Origin: Zea mays
Taxonomy: Eukaryota > Streptophyta > Magnoliopsida > Poales > Poaceae
Direction: 5' to 3'
Assembly (NCBI RefSeq): GCF_902167145.1
Contig: NC_050104.1
Span: 104,667,849 to 104,731,848, forward strand
DNA length: 64,000 nucleotides
This document shows positions 23,326 to 36,110 of this stretch, piece after piece. The position numbers and the translations under genes were made by a program. Position 1 is the first letter of the stretch. Each line of letters opens with the position of its first letter. A model generated the notes under the pieces. It was not told the origin of the DNA and ran no database searches. It saw only the letters and a program-made list of their open reading frames with translations.

Positions 23326-24552
23326 TGAGAGCACCTAGAGGGGGGGTGAATAGGTGATCTTGTAAAAACTTGAAACTTAATCCACAAAACTTTGATTAAG
23401 AGTTAGCACAATAAAGCCAAGTGGCTAGAGAAGAGTTCTTGCACAACACGATAACCACAAGAAGATCAACACAGAGATGGCACAGTGGTTTATCTCGTGG
23501 TTCGGCCAAGTCCAACACTTGCCTACTCCACGTTGTGGCGTCCCAATGGACGAGGGTTGCACTCAACCCCTCTCAAGTGGTCCAAAGACCCACTTGAATA
23601 CCACAGTGTTTTGCTTTGTTTACTATATCCCGCTTGCGAGGAATCTCCACAACTTGGAGCCTCTCGCCCTTACAATTTGATGTTCACAAAGAAGCACGGA
23701 AGTAAGGATGGGATGAGCAACACACGCAAGACACAAAATCAGAGCAACAACACGCACACAAGTCACAACACGAGCTCTCAACACAACTTAAAGAGTTCTC
23801 TACTCAAATGGAGCTCTAGTTGCTATCACAAAGAATCGAATGCGCGGAATTGGAGTCTTGGTGCTTAGGAATGCTTAGAGAATGCTTGGTATTCTCCTCC
23901 ATGCGCCTAGGGGTCCCTTTTATAGCCCCAAGGCAGCTAGGAGCCGTTGAGAGCATTTCAAGAAGGCAATTCTTGCCTTCTGTCGCCTGGCGCACCGGAC
24001 AGTCTGGTGCACCACCGGACACTGTCCGGTGCGGATTTCTTTCCTTCTTTGGCGAAGCCGACCGTTGGCGCTTTGGAGCCGTTGGCGCACCGGACACTGT
24101 CCGGTGCCCCTTCTGACCGTTGGCTCTTGCCACGCGTCGCGCGCGGATTATGCGGCCGACTGTTGGCTCACCGGACAGTCCGATGCATCACCGGACAGTC
24201 CGGTGATTTATAGCCGTACACCGTTAATTGCTTCCCGAGAGCAGCCAGTTGATAGACGACGGCCTGGCGCACCGGACACTGTCCGGTGCACCACCGGACA
24301 CGGTCCGGTGCACCCAGACCGAGCTGTCATTGGCTGAACAAAGTCATCTCTTTTCCAACTTGATTTCTCCTGTTTCCAGCACTTAGACACAATTCATTAG
24401 TTTCCAAAACAATGTACTAAGTCTTAGGAACATACCTTTTTACTTGATTTGCACTTTGTCCATCACTTTGCATAGATTAACATAAGTCCACTTGTGTTGG
24501 CACTCAATCACCAAAATACTTAGAAATGGCCCAAGGGCACATTTCCCTTTCA
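23326..24552 (-). repeat. Opie-C 3' LTR
   Basis: 1227 bp; minus-strand reading starts TGAAAGGGAAATGTGCCC and ends AGGTGCTCTCA. TATA-like TATAAAA lies on the minus strand at 23918-23924. U3 palindromes occupy 23993-24313, with two tandem copies of the 20 bp palindrome unit at 24172-24211. Confidence 0.88.
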
Positions 24553-24566
24553 ATCTCCCCCTTTTT
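24553..24566 (-). other. Polypurine tract of Opie-C
   Basis: AAAAAGGGGGAGAT on the minus strand, touching the LTR start. Confidence 0.85.
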
Positions 24567-25322
24567 GGTGATTTATGCCAACACAATAAAAAGCAACCAA
24601 AGGAAGTGCAACATCAATACAAATGAGAACTCAAAATTGTTTTGATTCAAATTTGGCATATATGGATCATTCTTTGCCACCACTTGGTTTGTTTTTGCAA
24701 ATCAAACTCAATTTCCTATCTCTAGGTCAAACACACTTGTTGAAAGAGAAATTGATCAAAGATTCAAAAACTCCCCCTTTTTCCCATAATCAAGCCTTCT
24801 CCCCACAAGAGACCAATGTTTTGACAATGAGAGACAAACAAGAGTATTTTAACAAATAAAAACTCTAACTCTACTATTTTCAAAATTCTCAAGTGGTAGC
24901 TGATCCATTTCTTGCTTTGGCCTTATTTTCTCCCCCTTTGGCATCAAGCACCAAAACGGGATCAATTTTGGCCCTTTAACCCTATTGTCTCACCAAAATC
25001 TTCAACTAAGAGTAAAAACGCAATAAGAGTACATAGATGAACTTGGAGTGAGTTACTTTCTCATCGGAGTGCAGTGAAAGTCTTGCATGGTCCAAGTCCA
25101 CCTTTTCCCTTTCAAACCTCCTTTGAGACTAAATTAAGCAAACTCAAGCACACAGTTAGTCTCAAAGGGTCAAGTTGTAGCACATCTCCCCCTAAATATG
25201 TGCATCACTTGCAAATGGACTTGTGAGGTCCAGGGAGTGCTTGTACAACTTGAGCACCATAAATAAACAACAAAATGCATTAAGGAACATGATCAAGGCA
25301 TAAAACACATGTATGCTATAAA
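24567..25322 (-). other. Opie-C 3' noncoding region
   Basis: Between pol and the polypurine tract. No coding sequence recognised; it matches 11460-12231 of Opie-B in reverse orientation. Confidence 0.7.
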
Positions 25323-28300
25323 TCAATCCAGGTTCCGTGAATCTAAGACATTTAGCTCACTACGCAGCCTGCAAAGGTCGACTCATCTAGAGGCTTGGTA
25401 AAGATATTGGCTAGCTGGTTCTCGGTGCTAACGTAAAACACTTCGATATCCCCCTTTTGCTGGTGGTCTCTCAAAAAGTGATGCCGGATGTCTATGTGCT
25501 TTGTGCGGATGTGTTCAACAGGATTATCCGCCATGCGGATAGCACTCTCATTATAACATAGGAGTGGGACTTTGCTCAGATTGTAGCCAAAGTCCCTGAG
25601 GGTTTGCCTCATCCAAAGTAGTTGCGCGCAACACTGTCCTGCGGCAACATACTCGGCCTCAGCGGTGGATAGGGCAACAAAAGTTTGTTTCTTAGAACTC
25701 CACGACACCAGGGACCTTCCTAAGAATTGGCACGTCCCCGATGTACTCTTCCTATCGACCTTACATCCAGCATAGTCGGAGTCTGAATGTCCAATTAAGT
25801 CAAAGGTAGACCCCTTTGGATACCAGATCCCGAAGCAAGGCGTAGCGACTAAATATCTAAGAATTCGCTTCACGGCCACTAAGTGATACTCCCTTGGATC
25901 GGATTGAAATCTAGCACACATGCGTACACTAAGCATAATATCCGGTCTACTAGCACATAAATAAAGCAAAGAACCTATCATGGACCGGTATGCTTTTTGA
26001 TCAACGGACTTACCTCCTTTGTTGAGGTCGACGTGTCCGTCAGTTCCCATCGGAGTCTTTGCGGGCTTGGCGTCCTTCATCTCAAACCGCTTTAGCAAGT
26101 CTTGCGTGTACTTTGTTTGGGAGATGAAGGTGTCGTCCTTGAGTTGCTTCACTTGGAACCCAAGGCAGTAGTTCAACTCGCCCATCATCGACATCTCAAA
26201 TTTTTGAGTCATCACCCTGCTAAACTCTTCACAAGACTTTTGGTTAGTAGAACCAAATATTATGTCATCGACATAAATTTGGCACACAAATAGATCACCA
26301 TCACAAGTCTTAGTGAATAAAGTTGGATCGGCCTTCCCAACCTTGAAAGCATTAGCAATTAAAAAGTCTCTAAGGCATTCATACCATGCTCTTGGGGCTT
26401 GCTTAAGTCCATAGAGCGCCTTAGAGAGCTTACATACGTGGTCGGGGTACCGTTCATCCTCGAAGCCAGGGGGTTGCTCCACGTACACCTCCTCCTTGAT
26501 TGGCCCGTTGAGGAAAGCGCTCTTCACATCCATTTGGAACAACCTGAAAGAATGGTGAGCGGCATATGCTAGCAAAATACGAATGGACTCTAGCCTAGCC
26601 ACAGGAGCAAAAGTCTCCTCAAAGTCCAAACCTGCGACTTGGGCATAACCTTTTGCCACAAGTCGAGCCTTGTTCCTCGTCACCACCCCGTGCTCATCCT
26701 GTTTGTTGCGGAACACCCACTTGGTTCCCACAACATTTTGCTTGGGACGAGGCACCAGCGTCCAAACTTCATTTATTTTGAAGTTATTGAGCTCTTCCTG
26801 CATGGCCAACACCCAGTCCGGATCTAGCAAGACCTCTTCTACCCTAAAAGGCTCAATAGAAGAGACAAAGGAGTAATGCTCACAAAAATTAACTAATCTA
26901 GAACGAGCAGTTACTCCCTTGCTAATGTCACCCAAAATTTGGTCGACGGGATGATTCCTTTGAATCATCGCTCGAACTTGAGTTGGAGGGGCCTGGGGTG
27001 CTTCTTCCTCTTCAACTTGAACATCCTGTGCTCCCCCTTGATCACATGCCTCCTCTTGATGAAACTGTTCATCGTCTTGAGTTGGGGGATGCACCATTGT
27101 TGAGGAAGAAGGTTGATCTTGCTCCTTGAGTTCCTGCGGTCGCACGTCTCCAATCGCCATGGTGCGTATTGCGGCCGTTGGAACGTCTTCTTCATCTACA
27201 TCATCAAGATCAACAACTTGCTCTCTTGGAGAGCCATTAGTCTCATCAAATACAACGTAGCTAGAGACTTCAACCAAACCCGATGATTTGTTGAAGACTC
27301 TATACGCCTTTGTATTTGAGTCATAACCTAACAAAAACCCTTCTACCGCTTTGGGAGCAAATTTGGAATTCCTACCCTTCTTCACTAGAATGTAGCATTT
27401 ACTCCCAAAAACCCGGAAATACGATACATTGGGTTTGTTACCGGTTAGTAGCTTGTATGACGTCTTCTTGAGGAGGCGATGAAGGTAGACTCGGTTGATG
27501 GTGTGGCAAGTCGTGTTCACGGCTTCCGACCAAAACCGCTCAGGCATCTTGAACTCTCCAAGCATTGTCCTCGCCATGTCTATAAGCGTCCTGTTCTTCC
27601 TCTCTACCACACCATTTTGTTGTGGTGTGTAGGGAGCGGAGAACTCGTGCTTGATTCCTTCCTCCTCAAGGTACTCCTCCACTTGAAGGTTCTTGAACTC
27701 GGACCTGTTGTTGCTCCTTATCTTCTTCACCTTGAGCTCAAACTCATTTTGAGCCCTCCTTAGGAAGCGCTTGAGGGTCCCTTGGGTTTCAGATTTATCC
27801 TGCAAAAAGAATACCCAAGTGAAGCGGGAAAAATCATCAACTATAACAAGACCATACTTACTTCCTCCTATGCTTAGATAGGCGACGGGTCCGAAGAGGT
27901 CCATATGAAGCAACTCCAAAGGTCTTGATGTGGTCATCACATTTTTGGTATGATGAGAGCTTCCCACCTGTTTACCTGCTTGACAAGCTGCACAAGGTCT
28001 ATCTTTTTCGAAAGTAACATTTGTTAGACCTATCACATGTTCTCCCTTTAGAAGTTTGTGAAGGTTCTTCATCCCCACATGTGCTAAGAGGCGATGCCAC
28101 AGCCAGCCCATGCTAGTCTTAGCGATTAAGCATGCATCTAGACCGGCCTCCTCTTTTGCAAAATCAACTAAATAGAGTTTGTCGTCTAATACACCCTTAA
28201 AAGCTAATGAACCATCACTCCTTCTAAAGACAGACACATCTACATTTGTGAATAAGCAGTTATATCCCATATTACAAAGCTGACTCACAGACAACAAGTT

Positions 28301-28522
28301 ATATCCAAGCGACTCAACTAAAAACACATTGGAAATGGAGTGCTCGGATGAAATAGCTATTTTTCCTAACCCTTTCACCTTGCCTTGATTCCCGTCACCG
28401 AATATGATTGAGTCTTGGGAATCTTTGTTCTTGATGTAGGAGGTGAACATCTTCTTCTCCCCCGTCATGTGGTTTGTGCATCCGCTGTCGATAATCCAGC
28501 TTGATCCCCCAGATGCATAAAC
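25323..28522 (-). pseudogene. Opie-C pol polyprotein, near-complete but inactivated
   Basis: Continuous frame of over 1050 codons: protease region ([14 protein letters not shown]), pre-integrase zinc region (H..LAHVG near 28080, C-A-A-C near 27990), integrase (DLFG near 27893), linker, reverse transcriptase (YVDD near 26265) and RNase H ([28 protein letters not shown]). Two defects stand out. The second integrase catalytic Asp is Asn at 27710-27712 (RSNNRS), and the catalytic RNase H Asp in the LLCDNES motif is Tyr. A 1 bp deletion near 25363-25370 shifts the last ~20 codons, so the frame closes early at 25352 rather than at 25323. The frame has no proper ATG at the start; it opens at GTT 28520-28522 right after a CAG. 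Confidence 0.88.
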
Positions 28523-28535
28523 CTGCAAGGCAAAT

Positions 28536-30913
28536 TTAGGCTTGGGTCTTAGGTACCCAACTCTTGTTGGGTCCTACAAGGTTAGTGACAATATCCTTAG
28601 GGACCCAAATGCAAGTTTTATCTCCCTTGCATTTTGCCCCTAATTTCCTAGCAATCACCTTTCTATCCTTTCTACAAATTGCAAAGGAAGCATTGCAAGC
28701 ATGATAAATTGTAGAAGGTTCATTCATTACTTTTCTAGGAACATGAACAATATTTCTTCTAGGCATATGATGAACAACATTTTTCCTAGCCAAATTTCTA
28801 TCATGCATAATAGAAGAACTAGAAGCAATCATGGCATGAGAATCAAAAGCATCATAACTTCTATAAACATTCCTAGAATGTCTCCTATCATGATACATGA
28901 AAGCATAGTTCTTTTGAGCAGTCCTAACCATAAGGGCCTTCCCTTTCTCCTTGGCGGAGATGGAAACCTTATGGCTTGTTAAGTTCTTGACTTCCCTCTT
29001 GAAGCCAAGACCATCCTTAATTGAGGGGTGTCTACCAATCGTGTAGGCATCCCTTGCAAATTTTAGTTTGTCAAATTCATTCTTGCTAGTCTTAAGTTGG
29101 GCATTAAGACTAGCCACTTCATCATTCAATTTAGAAATTGAAACTAGGTGTTCACTACAAGCATCAACATTAAAATCTTTACACCTATTGCAAACTACAA
29201 CATGTTCTACACAAGATGTTGATTCATTAGCTATTTCTAACTTAGCACTCAAATCATCATTTATGCTCTTTAAGCTAGAAATAGAGTCATGACATGTAGA
29301 CAATTCACAAGAAAGCATTTCATTCCTTTTAATTTCTAAACCAAGGGATTTTTGTGCCTCTACAAATTTATCATGTTCTTCATACAAAAGATCCTCTTGC
29401 TTTTCTAACAATCTATTCTTATCATTCAAAGCATCAATCAATTCATTAATCTTATCAATTTTAGTTCTATCTAAGCCCTTGAACAAACTAGAGTAATCTA
29501 TTTCATCATCGCTAGATTCATCATCACTAGAAGAAGCATAAGTAGACTTTCGAGTACATACCTTCTTCTCCTTCACCATGAGGCATGTGTGACGCTCGTT
29601 GGGGAAGAGGGATGATTTGTTGAAGGCGGTGGCGGCGAGTCCTTCGTTGTCGGAGTCGGACAAGGAGCAATCTGAATCCCACTCCTTTCCAAGATGTGCC
29701 TCGCCCTTTGCCTTCTTGTAGTTCTTCTTCTTTTCCCACTTTCCACTCTTCTTTTCCTGGTCACTCTCATTATCGGGACAATTAGCGATAAAATGACCAA
29801 TCTTACCACATTTGAAGCAGGAGCGCTTCCCCTTCGTCTTGTTCTTGTTGGAATGCTCCTTGCGGCCCTTTAGCGCCGTCTTGAAGCGCTTGATGATGAG
29901 GGCCATCTCTTCCTCATTTAGCCCCGCCGCCTCAACTTGCGCCACCTTGCTAGGTAGCACCTTCTTGCTACTCGTTGCCTTGATAGCAATGGCTTGAGGC
30001 TCATGGATTGGGCCATTCAATGCATCGTCGACGTATCTTGCCTCCTTGATCATCATCCGCCCGCTTACAAACTTCACAAGTACTTCTTCGGGCGACATCT
30101 TGGTGTACCTAGGATTCTCCCGAATATTGTTTACAAGATGTGGATCAAGGACAGTAAAAGACCTTAGCATTAGGCGGACGACGTCGTGATCCGTCCATCG
30201 TGTGCTCCATAGCTCCTTATTTTGTTGATGAGGGTCTTGAGCCGGTTGTACGTTTGGGTTGGCTCTTCTCCCCTGATCATTGCGAATCTCCCAAGTTCGC
30301 CCTCCACCAACTCCATCTTGGTGAGCATGGTGACGTCATTTCCCTCATGTGATATCTTGAGGGTGTCCTAGATCTGCTTGGCATTGTCCAAGCCGCTCAC
30401 CTTATTGTATTCTTCCCTGCACAAAGATGCTAAAAGGACAGTAGTAGCTTGTGCATTTTTATGAATCTGTTCATTTATAAACAAAGGACTATCCGTGCTA
30501 TCAAATTGCATTCCATTTTCTACTATCTCCAATATACTTGGATGGAGAGAGAACAAGTGACTACGCATTTTGTGACTCCAAAATCTGTAGTCCTCCCCAT
30601 CAAAGTGTGGAGGTTTGCCAAGAGGAATGGAAAGCAAATGTGCATTTGAACTATGCGGAATACGAGAATAATCAAAAGAGAAGTTTGAATTAATTGTCTT
30701 CCTTTTCTCATAGTCGTTGTCGTCCTTTTGGGAAGAGGAAGATTCGTCGCTGTCGTAGTAGACTATCTCCTTGATGCGCCTTGTTTTCTTCTTCTTCCCG
30801 TCTTTTCTTTTGTGGCCCGAGCCCGAGTCTGTAGGCTTGTCATCTTTCGGCTCGTTGACGAAGGACTCCTTCTCCTTGTCGTTGATCACTATTCCCTTTC
30901 CCTTAGGATCCAT
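28536..30913 (-). pseudogene. Opie-C gag, broken
   Basis: Starts at ATG 30911-30913 (MDPKGKGIV), about 30 bp inside the primer-binding site, and ends at TAA 28536-28538. The N-terminal lysine/serine-rich region is followed by a UBN2-like capsid region (FDGEDYRFWSHKM), a CX2CX4HX4C zinc knuckle (CFKCGKIGHFIANC near 29775-29815), acidic Ser stretches and a coiled-coil-like region. It closes with the family motif WVPK. A Trp codon has become TAG at 30368-30370, and a 1 bp deletion near 30205-30210 shifts frame. Both would abolish full Gag. Confidence 0.85.
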
Positions 30914-30944
30914 CTCTTCGGGCGATTAGTCCCTTCATGAAGAG

Positions 30945-30960
30945 AACGACTCTGATACCA
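30945..30960 (-). other. Primer-binding site of Opie-C
   Basis: TGGTATCAGAGTCGTT on the minus strand, two bases inside the 5' LTR; complementary in its first bases to initiator-Met tRNA 3' end. Confidence 0.75.
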
Positions 30961-30962
30961 AT

Positions 30963-32241
30963 TGAGAGCACCTAGAGGGGGGTGAATAGGTGATCCTGTA
31001 AAAACTTGAAACTTAATCCACAAAACTTTGATTAAGAGTTAGCACAATAAAGCCAAGTGGCTAGAAAAGAGTTCTTGCACAACACGATAACCACAAGAAG
31101 ATCAACACAGAGATGGCACAATGGTTTATCCCGTGGTTCGACCAAGTCCAACACTTGCCTACTCCACGTTGTGGCGTCCCAACGGACGAGGGTTGCACTC
31201 AACCCCTCTCAAGTGGTCCAAAGACCCACTTGAATACCACGGTGTTTTGATTTGTTTACTATATCCCGCTTGCGAGGAATCTCCACAACTTAGAGCCTCT
31301 CGCCCTTACAATTTGATGTTCACAAAGAAGCACGGAAGTAAGGATGGGATGAGCAACACACACAAGACATAAAATCAGAGCAACAACATGCACACAAGTC
31401 ACAACACGAGCTCTCAACACAACTCAAAGAGTTGTCTACTCAAATGGAGCTCTAGTTGCTATCACAAAGAATCGAATGCGCGGAATTGGAGTCTTGGTGC
31501 TTAGGAATGCTTAGAGAATGCTTGGTATTCTCCTCCATGCGCCTAGGGGTCCCTTTTATAGCCCCAAGGCAGCTAGGAGCCGTTGAGAGCATTTCAAGAA
31601 GGCAATTCTTGCCTTCTGTCGCCTGGCGCACCGGACAGTCCGGTGCACCACCGGACACTGTCCGGTGCGGATTTCTTTCCTTCTTTGGCGAAGCCGACCG
31701 TTGGCGCTTTGGAGCCGTTGGCGCACCAGACACTGTCTGGTGCACACTGGACAGTCCGGTGCCCCTTCTGACTGTTGGCTCTTGCCACGCGTCGCGCGCG
31801 GATTATGCGGCCGACCGTTGGCCCGGCCGACTGTTGGCTCACCGGACAGTCCGGTGCATCACCGGACAGTCCGGTGCATCACCGGACAGTCCGGTGCATC
31901 ACCGGACAGTCCGGTGATTTATAGCTGTACGCCGTTAATTGCTTCCCGAGAGCAGCCAGTTGACAGACGCCGGCCTGGCGCACCGGACACTGTCCGGTGC
32001 ACCCAGACCGAGCTGTCATTGGCTGAACAAAGTCATCTCTTTTCCAACTTGATTTCTCCTGTTTCCAGCACTTAGACACAATTCATTAGTTTCCAAAACA
32101 ATGTACTAAGTCTTAGGAACATACCTTTTTACTTGATTTGCACTTTGTCCATCACTTTGCATAGATTAACATAAGTCCACTTGTGTTGGCACTCAATCAC
32201 CAAAATACTTAGAAATGGCCCAAGGGCACATTTCCCTTTCA
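30963..32241 (-). repeat. Opie-C 5' LTR
   Basis: 1279 bp, homologous to 23326-24552. TATAAAA lies on the minus strand at 31554-31560. The palindrome cluster spans 31627-32002 and includes four tandem copies of a 20 bp unit at 31849-31918, where the other LTR has two. Confidence 0.88.
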
Positions 32242-32246
32242 TATAC

Positions 32247-32433
32247 TCATATTGTTTAGATTGAAACTTAGCCAATGCGGTACAGATAGCAACACTTAGA
32301 CAAAACCTAGTTTGCACATTCTAGTTTGATTATTTACATAGGTTTTGCTCTAGGGATTTATTTGTGGCCTAGTTTAGATAAAGGTTTAGAAGTCCTAATT
32401 CACCCCCCTCTTAGGTGTCACCTATTTCCTTCA
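32247..32433 (+). repeat. 5' LTR of the gag-only element, second part
   Basis: Continues the LTR after Opie-C and ends CCTATTTCCTTCA at 32433. It matches 38844-39030 of the 3' LTR. Together with 22157-23325 it makes a 1.36 kb LTR. Confidence 0.85.
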
Positions 32434-32435
32434 AT

Positions 32436-32448
32436 TGGTATCAGAGCC
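32436..32448 (+). other. Primer-binding site of the gag-only element
   Basis: TGGTATCAGAGCC, complementary to initiator-Met tRNA, two bases after the LTR end. Confidence 0.85.
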
Positions 32449-32514
32449 TGGTTTGGCTCATTTGAAATGCTTTAGCTTCACCGCTAAAAGAGCCGACGCT
32501 TTTTAGAGAAAGGA

Positions 32515-35500
32515 GATGGATACCCATAGGCCACCACACTTCGATAGCACTAACTTCCCATATTTATAGTGCTCGAATGGCTTGTTACCTAGAGGCCGTT
32601 GATCTAGCTATTTGGAGAGTCACTCGTGACGGGATGAAACCACCCAAAAATCCCACTAAACCCACCACGAGTGAGGAAAAAGAAATCCATTTAAATGCTA
32701 GAGCCAAAATTGCTTGTATGAATCTCTTAGCATGGATATTTTTAATCAAGTTTTTACATTGAAAACTGTTTATGAGATTTGGCTAAAATTGCATGAGCTC
32801 CATGACGGCACAACCAATGTCCGTGAGCAAAAATATTTCCTAGTTTTAAATGAGTATAATTCTTTTGCTATGAAGGATAATGAGCTTGTTAGAGACATGT
32901 ATTCTCGTTTGAATCTAATTCTCAATTAGCTCAATTCTATTGGCATTAATAAGCTAGGTGATACGAACATTGTGAGGAAGATTATCTCCCTACTACCACA
33001 ACAAAGATATGGGAGCATCATCACCATTCTTCACAACATGGAAGACTTGAGTACAATGACCCCGACTATTGTGATTGGGAAAATCACGGTCTTTGAGCTG
33101 TCGCGAAAAATGTGTCGGGGAGAGGAGCCAACTTCCTCAAGGACATATGCTTTTGCATGTGATGAAAGGAAGGGTAAAAATAAGGCTCCCACTCCAAGTT
33201 CCTCAAGTGAAGAAGAGGAAAAAGAAGAAAGTGATGATGATGAAGATAATCAACCATCAACATCATCCTCTAAGGACGAAGAAACAATCTGACGCGTCGG
33301 AAAGGTAATAGGGATGATCTGCAAGATTAATCTAATGGTTGTGCCTCTGTAGGTCGAGGATCTTCTCTTTAACATTGACAGGAAAAAACAAAGAAAAAGA
33401 GGATGCTTCCCATGCGGGGAGAAGGGCCACTTCAGGGACATCTGTCCAAATATGGCTGAACCCCAAAAGGGGAGGAACAAAGGCAAGGCGCTTACAAGTG
33501 TCAAGACTTGGGACGATTCTTCCAGCGAAGATGAACCTCCAAGGACGCGCAGCCACCGGTCCTCATCACGCTCATCACGGTCATCACGCAAGTGCCATAT
33601 GGCAAGAGGTAAAATGAGTATTCTATCCTCTAATGATGATAACAGTAGTGATGATGAAGGTGAGGGAAAGCCCTTCGTAGATGAGCTTGCGGAAGCCGTT
33701 AAAATTTTCCAGGATGTTTGCACTAAATAAAAGGCTCAACTTAAAATCTTTGAAAAAATAAGTTGATCAGCTCTCAAAATGATTATAAAGGTTTGCTAGA
33801 AAAAATTTGAAATATTTGCAAACTAAAATTATGAGTTGTCAACTAAAATTGTGCAATTAGAGTCTAGTGCTCCATCCACTGCTACCGATGATGGCCTTAT
33901 TAAAAAGAATGAAAAACTTAAAGCTAAGTTAGCTAGTTCCTAAGAAGCCATTGGAAATTTGCTAGGGAAAATGGAAATTCTTAGCATACACAATAATGAG
34001 CTAACTACTAAGCTAGAAAAGATTGGTAGCACCCTAGAAGTATATTTAGTTGAAATACCTGAAATTATTCAGAAAGATGCTTCCACTTCTTGCTTTGATT
34101 TAATTGATGATTCTAACCCCTGCAACCAAGTTCTTATTGAGAATATTGTTGTAGAAACATGTTCGGATGAGGTTGCAAAGGAAAATGAGCAATTAAGGCA
34201 AGAAGTGGCTCGCCTTGGCAACGCTTTGTATGACAAGAAATGCAAAGCCAAACAAATCCAACATACACAGGATAACACCACTATGGGAGTGAACAAGCCT
34301 GTGGAGGGCGAAACTATGATTTGTACGCTATGTCATAAAGAAGGCCATAAGTCTTTCTAGCAAGGCGAAGACCGGAGATAAGCAAAAGCTCAAGAAAAAG
34401 CCAACAAGCAAAATATCCAACACCTACTTCAACAAGGTGAATAAAAATGATGTTATACCATACTGAAAGGATCACGATGCCCAAGAGGGGGGATGAATTG
34501 GGCTTTTCTAAAAATCAACACTAATTAAAACCTAAGCAAGAGCCCAACTTCACCCCAACAACTAGCACTAAGAATAAAATACTAGAAATGCAACAATGCT
34601 AAGACAATACTTCAAATACTTGCTAAACAAAATACACAATGTAAAGTGCTTGAATTAAGTGCGGAATGTAAAGCAAGGTTTAGAAGACTCCTCCAATTTT
34701 TCCCGAGGTATCGAAGAGTCGACACTCTCCACTAGTCCTCGTTGGAGCACCCGCGCAAGGGTATCGCTCCCCCTTGGTCCTCGCAAGAACCAAGTGCTCA
34801 CTACGAGATGATCCTTTGCCACTCCGGCGCGGTGGATCCCTCGAGACCGCTTACAAACTTGAGTCGGGTCACCAACAAGATCTTCACGGTGATCACCGAG
34901 CTCCCAACGCCACCAAGCCGTCTAGGTGATGCCGATCACCAAGAGTAACAAGTCGTAGACTTTCGCTTGACCAAGAGAAGCCTAATGCAAGTGGTGTGTG
35001 TTCTAGGTGGCTCTCGCTAGCGCTAATGAGGAACAACCGCGGATTAAGATTCTCTAATCTCCTCACTAGGCTTTTGGTGCTTGCAATGCTCTAGCAATGT
35101 GCTGGAATAAATGTGGAGTGCAAGACATTGAATATGGTGGGTGGAAGGGGTATAAATAGCCCTCACCCACCAACTAGCCGTTACAAGCATCTCACTGCGC
35201 AATGGCGCACCGGACAGTACGATGCGCCAACGGTCGTTTCCAACGGCTAGTTCTGACAGTTAACCGTTGGACTCATGGCACACCGGACAGTGAACAGTCA
35301 CTGTCCGGTGCGCCACTAAAATTCCTTTCTGAAACAGGCGCTCTCGGGTTTCTGCGAAGGGAAGTTTCTTCCCCGGACCAACCTGGCCCCACCTGGCAGA
35401 GGGTGCACCGGACAGTCCGGTGCACATCGGACAGTCCGGTGCCCCAGGGCCAGAAACCCTAACTCTTGTTTTTCAGCTGATTTTCAAATCGGTTTTCGTT

Positions 35501-36110
35501 CTAACTTGTGAGTGAGTTATAGAGTGACACCTAGCACTGTATGTGAGTGTGATTGTGCACCAACACTACACTAGAACTCTCTTGGTCAAACTACTCATCG
35601 ACAACCCCTCTTTATAGTACGGCTAAAAGAGAATAAAAGACCTAACTAAATCGCGAGTGTCCACATCTCCTTGACACTTGGACTCCGTAGACCTTCACCT
35701 TTTGTTTCGTCGTTTTAGCCGTCACTTCGAGTTCTTATCTCCGGGATTGTTTTCACCGTTGTAGTACTTCTACCTGTCATGCGACCTAACTTACCATTTG
35801 TCTCTGCAAAACATACGTTAGTCACATATAATACTACGTTGTCATTAATCACTAAAACCAACCAGGGGCCTAGATGCTTTCACATACTTAATCAAGAAGA
35901 AAAAGAATGGAAAGGTGATAGCAATCAAAGCCAACAAACAAGCCAACAAAGGAAAAGGGGCCAAACGCATCTGGGTGCCAAAATAAATTATTTCAACCAT
36001 GAAAAGCACCAAGAAAGTTTGGATCCCGAGAGTGAAGTGAGGAGTCCTAAGGAAATCGGGGAATTTGGAGACTTGGTAAATTTGGAATGTATATCATGGG
36101 ATGCATCATA
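32515..36110 (+). pseudogene. gag of the pol-less element, decayed and interrupted
   Basis: Recognisable in pieces: a capsid-type region (32577-32930: TVYEIWLKLHELHDG, MKDNELVRDMYSRL), an acidic Ser/Glu stretch (33190-33290), a zinc knuckle CFPCGEKGHFRDIC at about 33402-33445, an Arg/Ser stretch (33540-33595), a coiled-coil-like part (33959-34250) and a second knuckle start (CTLCHKEGH near 34324). After the solo LTR at 34464-35882 the basic tail with WVPK- and VWIPR-type motifs follows (35890-36030). Many stops and frameshifts break it. It never joins to any pol sequence. Confidence 0.75.
34464..35882 (-). mobile_element. Solo LTR of a copia-type element
   Basis: 1419 bp from TGAAAGGATC to ATGCTTTCA with perfect TSD CATAC (34459-34463 and 35883-35887), inserted in gag of the pol-less element. 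The left end (GATGCCCAAGAGGGGGGATGAATTGGGC) parallels the minus-strand LTR ends of Ji and Opie, so orientation is minus. CACCGGAC/GTCCGGTG palindromes lie at 35209-35445 and a TATA-like ATTTATACC (minus strand) near 35152-35160. No internal domain is present. Confidence 0.85.

Larger units (their letters stand above)
23326..32241 (-). mobile_element. Opie-C: full-length Opie-like Ty1-copia element
   Basis: 8916 bp with two LTRs (23326-24552 and 30963-32241), polypurine tract, pol, gag and primer-binding site in order on the minus strand. Flanked by TSD TATAC (23321-23325 and 32242-32246), and lying inside the 5' LTR of the gag-only element. LTRs differ by at least 15 substitutions plus several changes in palindrome copy number, so it is older than Ji-D. 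Gag has a stop and a frameshift, integrase has lost a catalytic Asp, and pol has a frameshift at its extreme end, so it is not autonomous. Confidence 0.92.
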
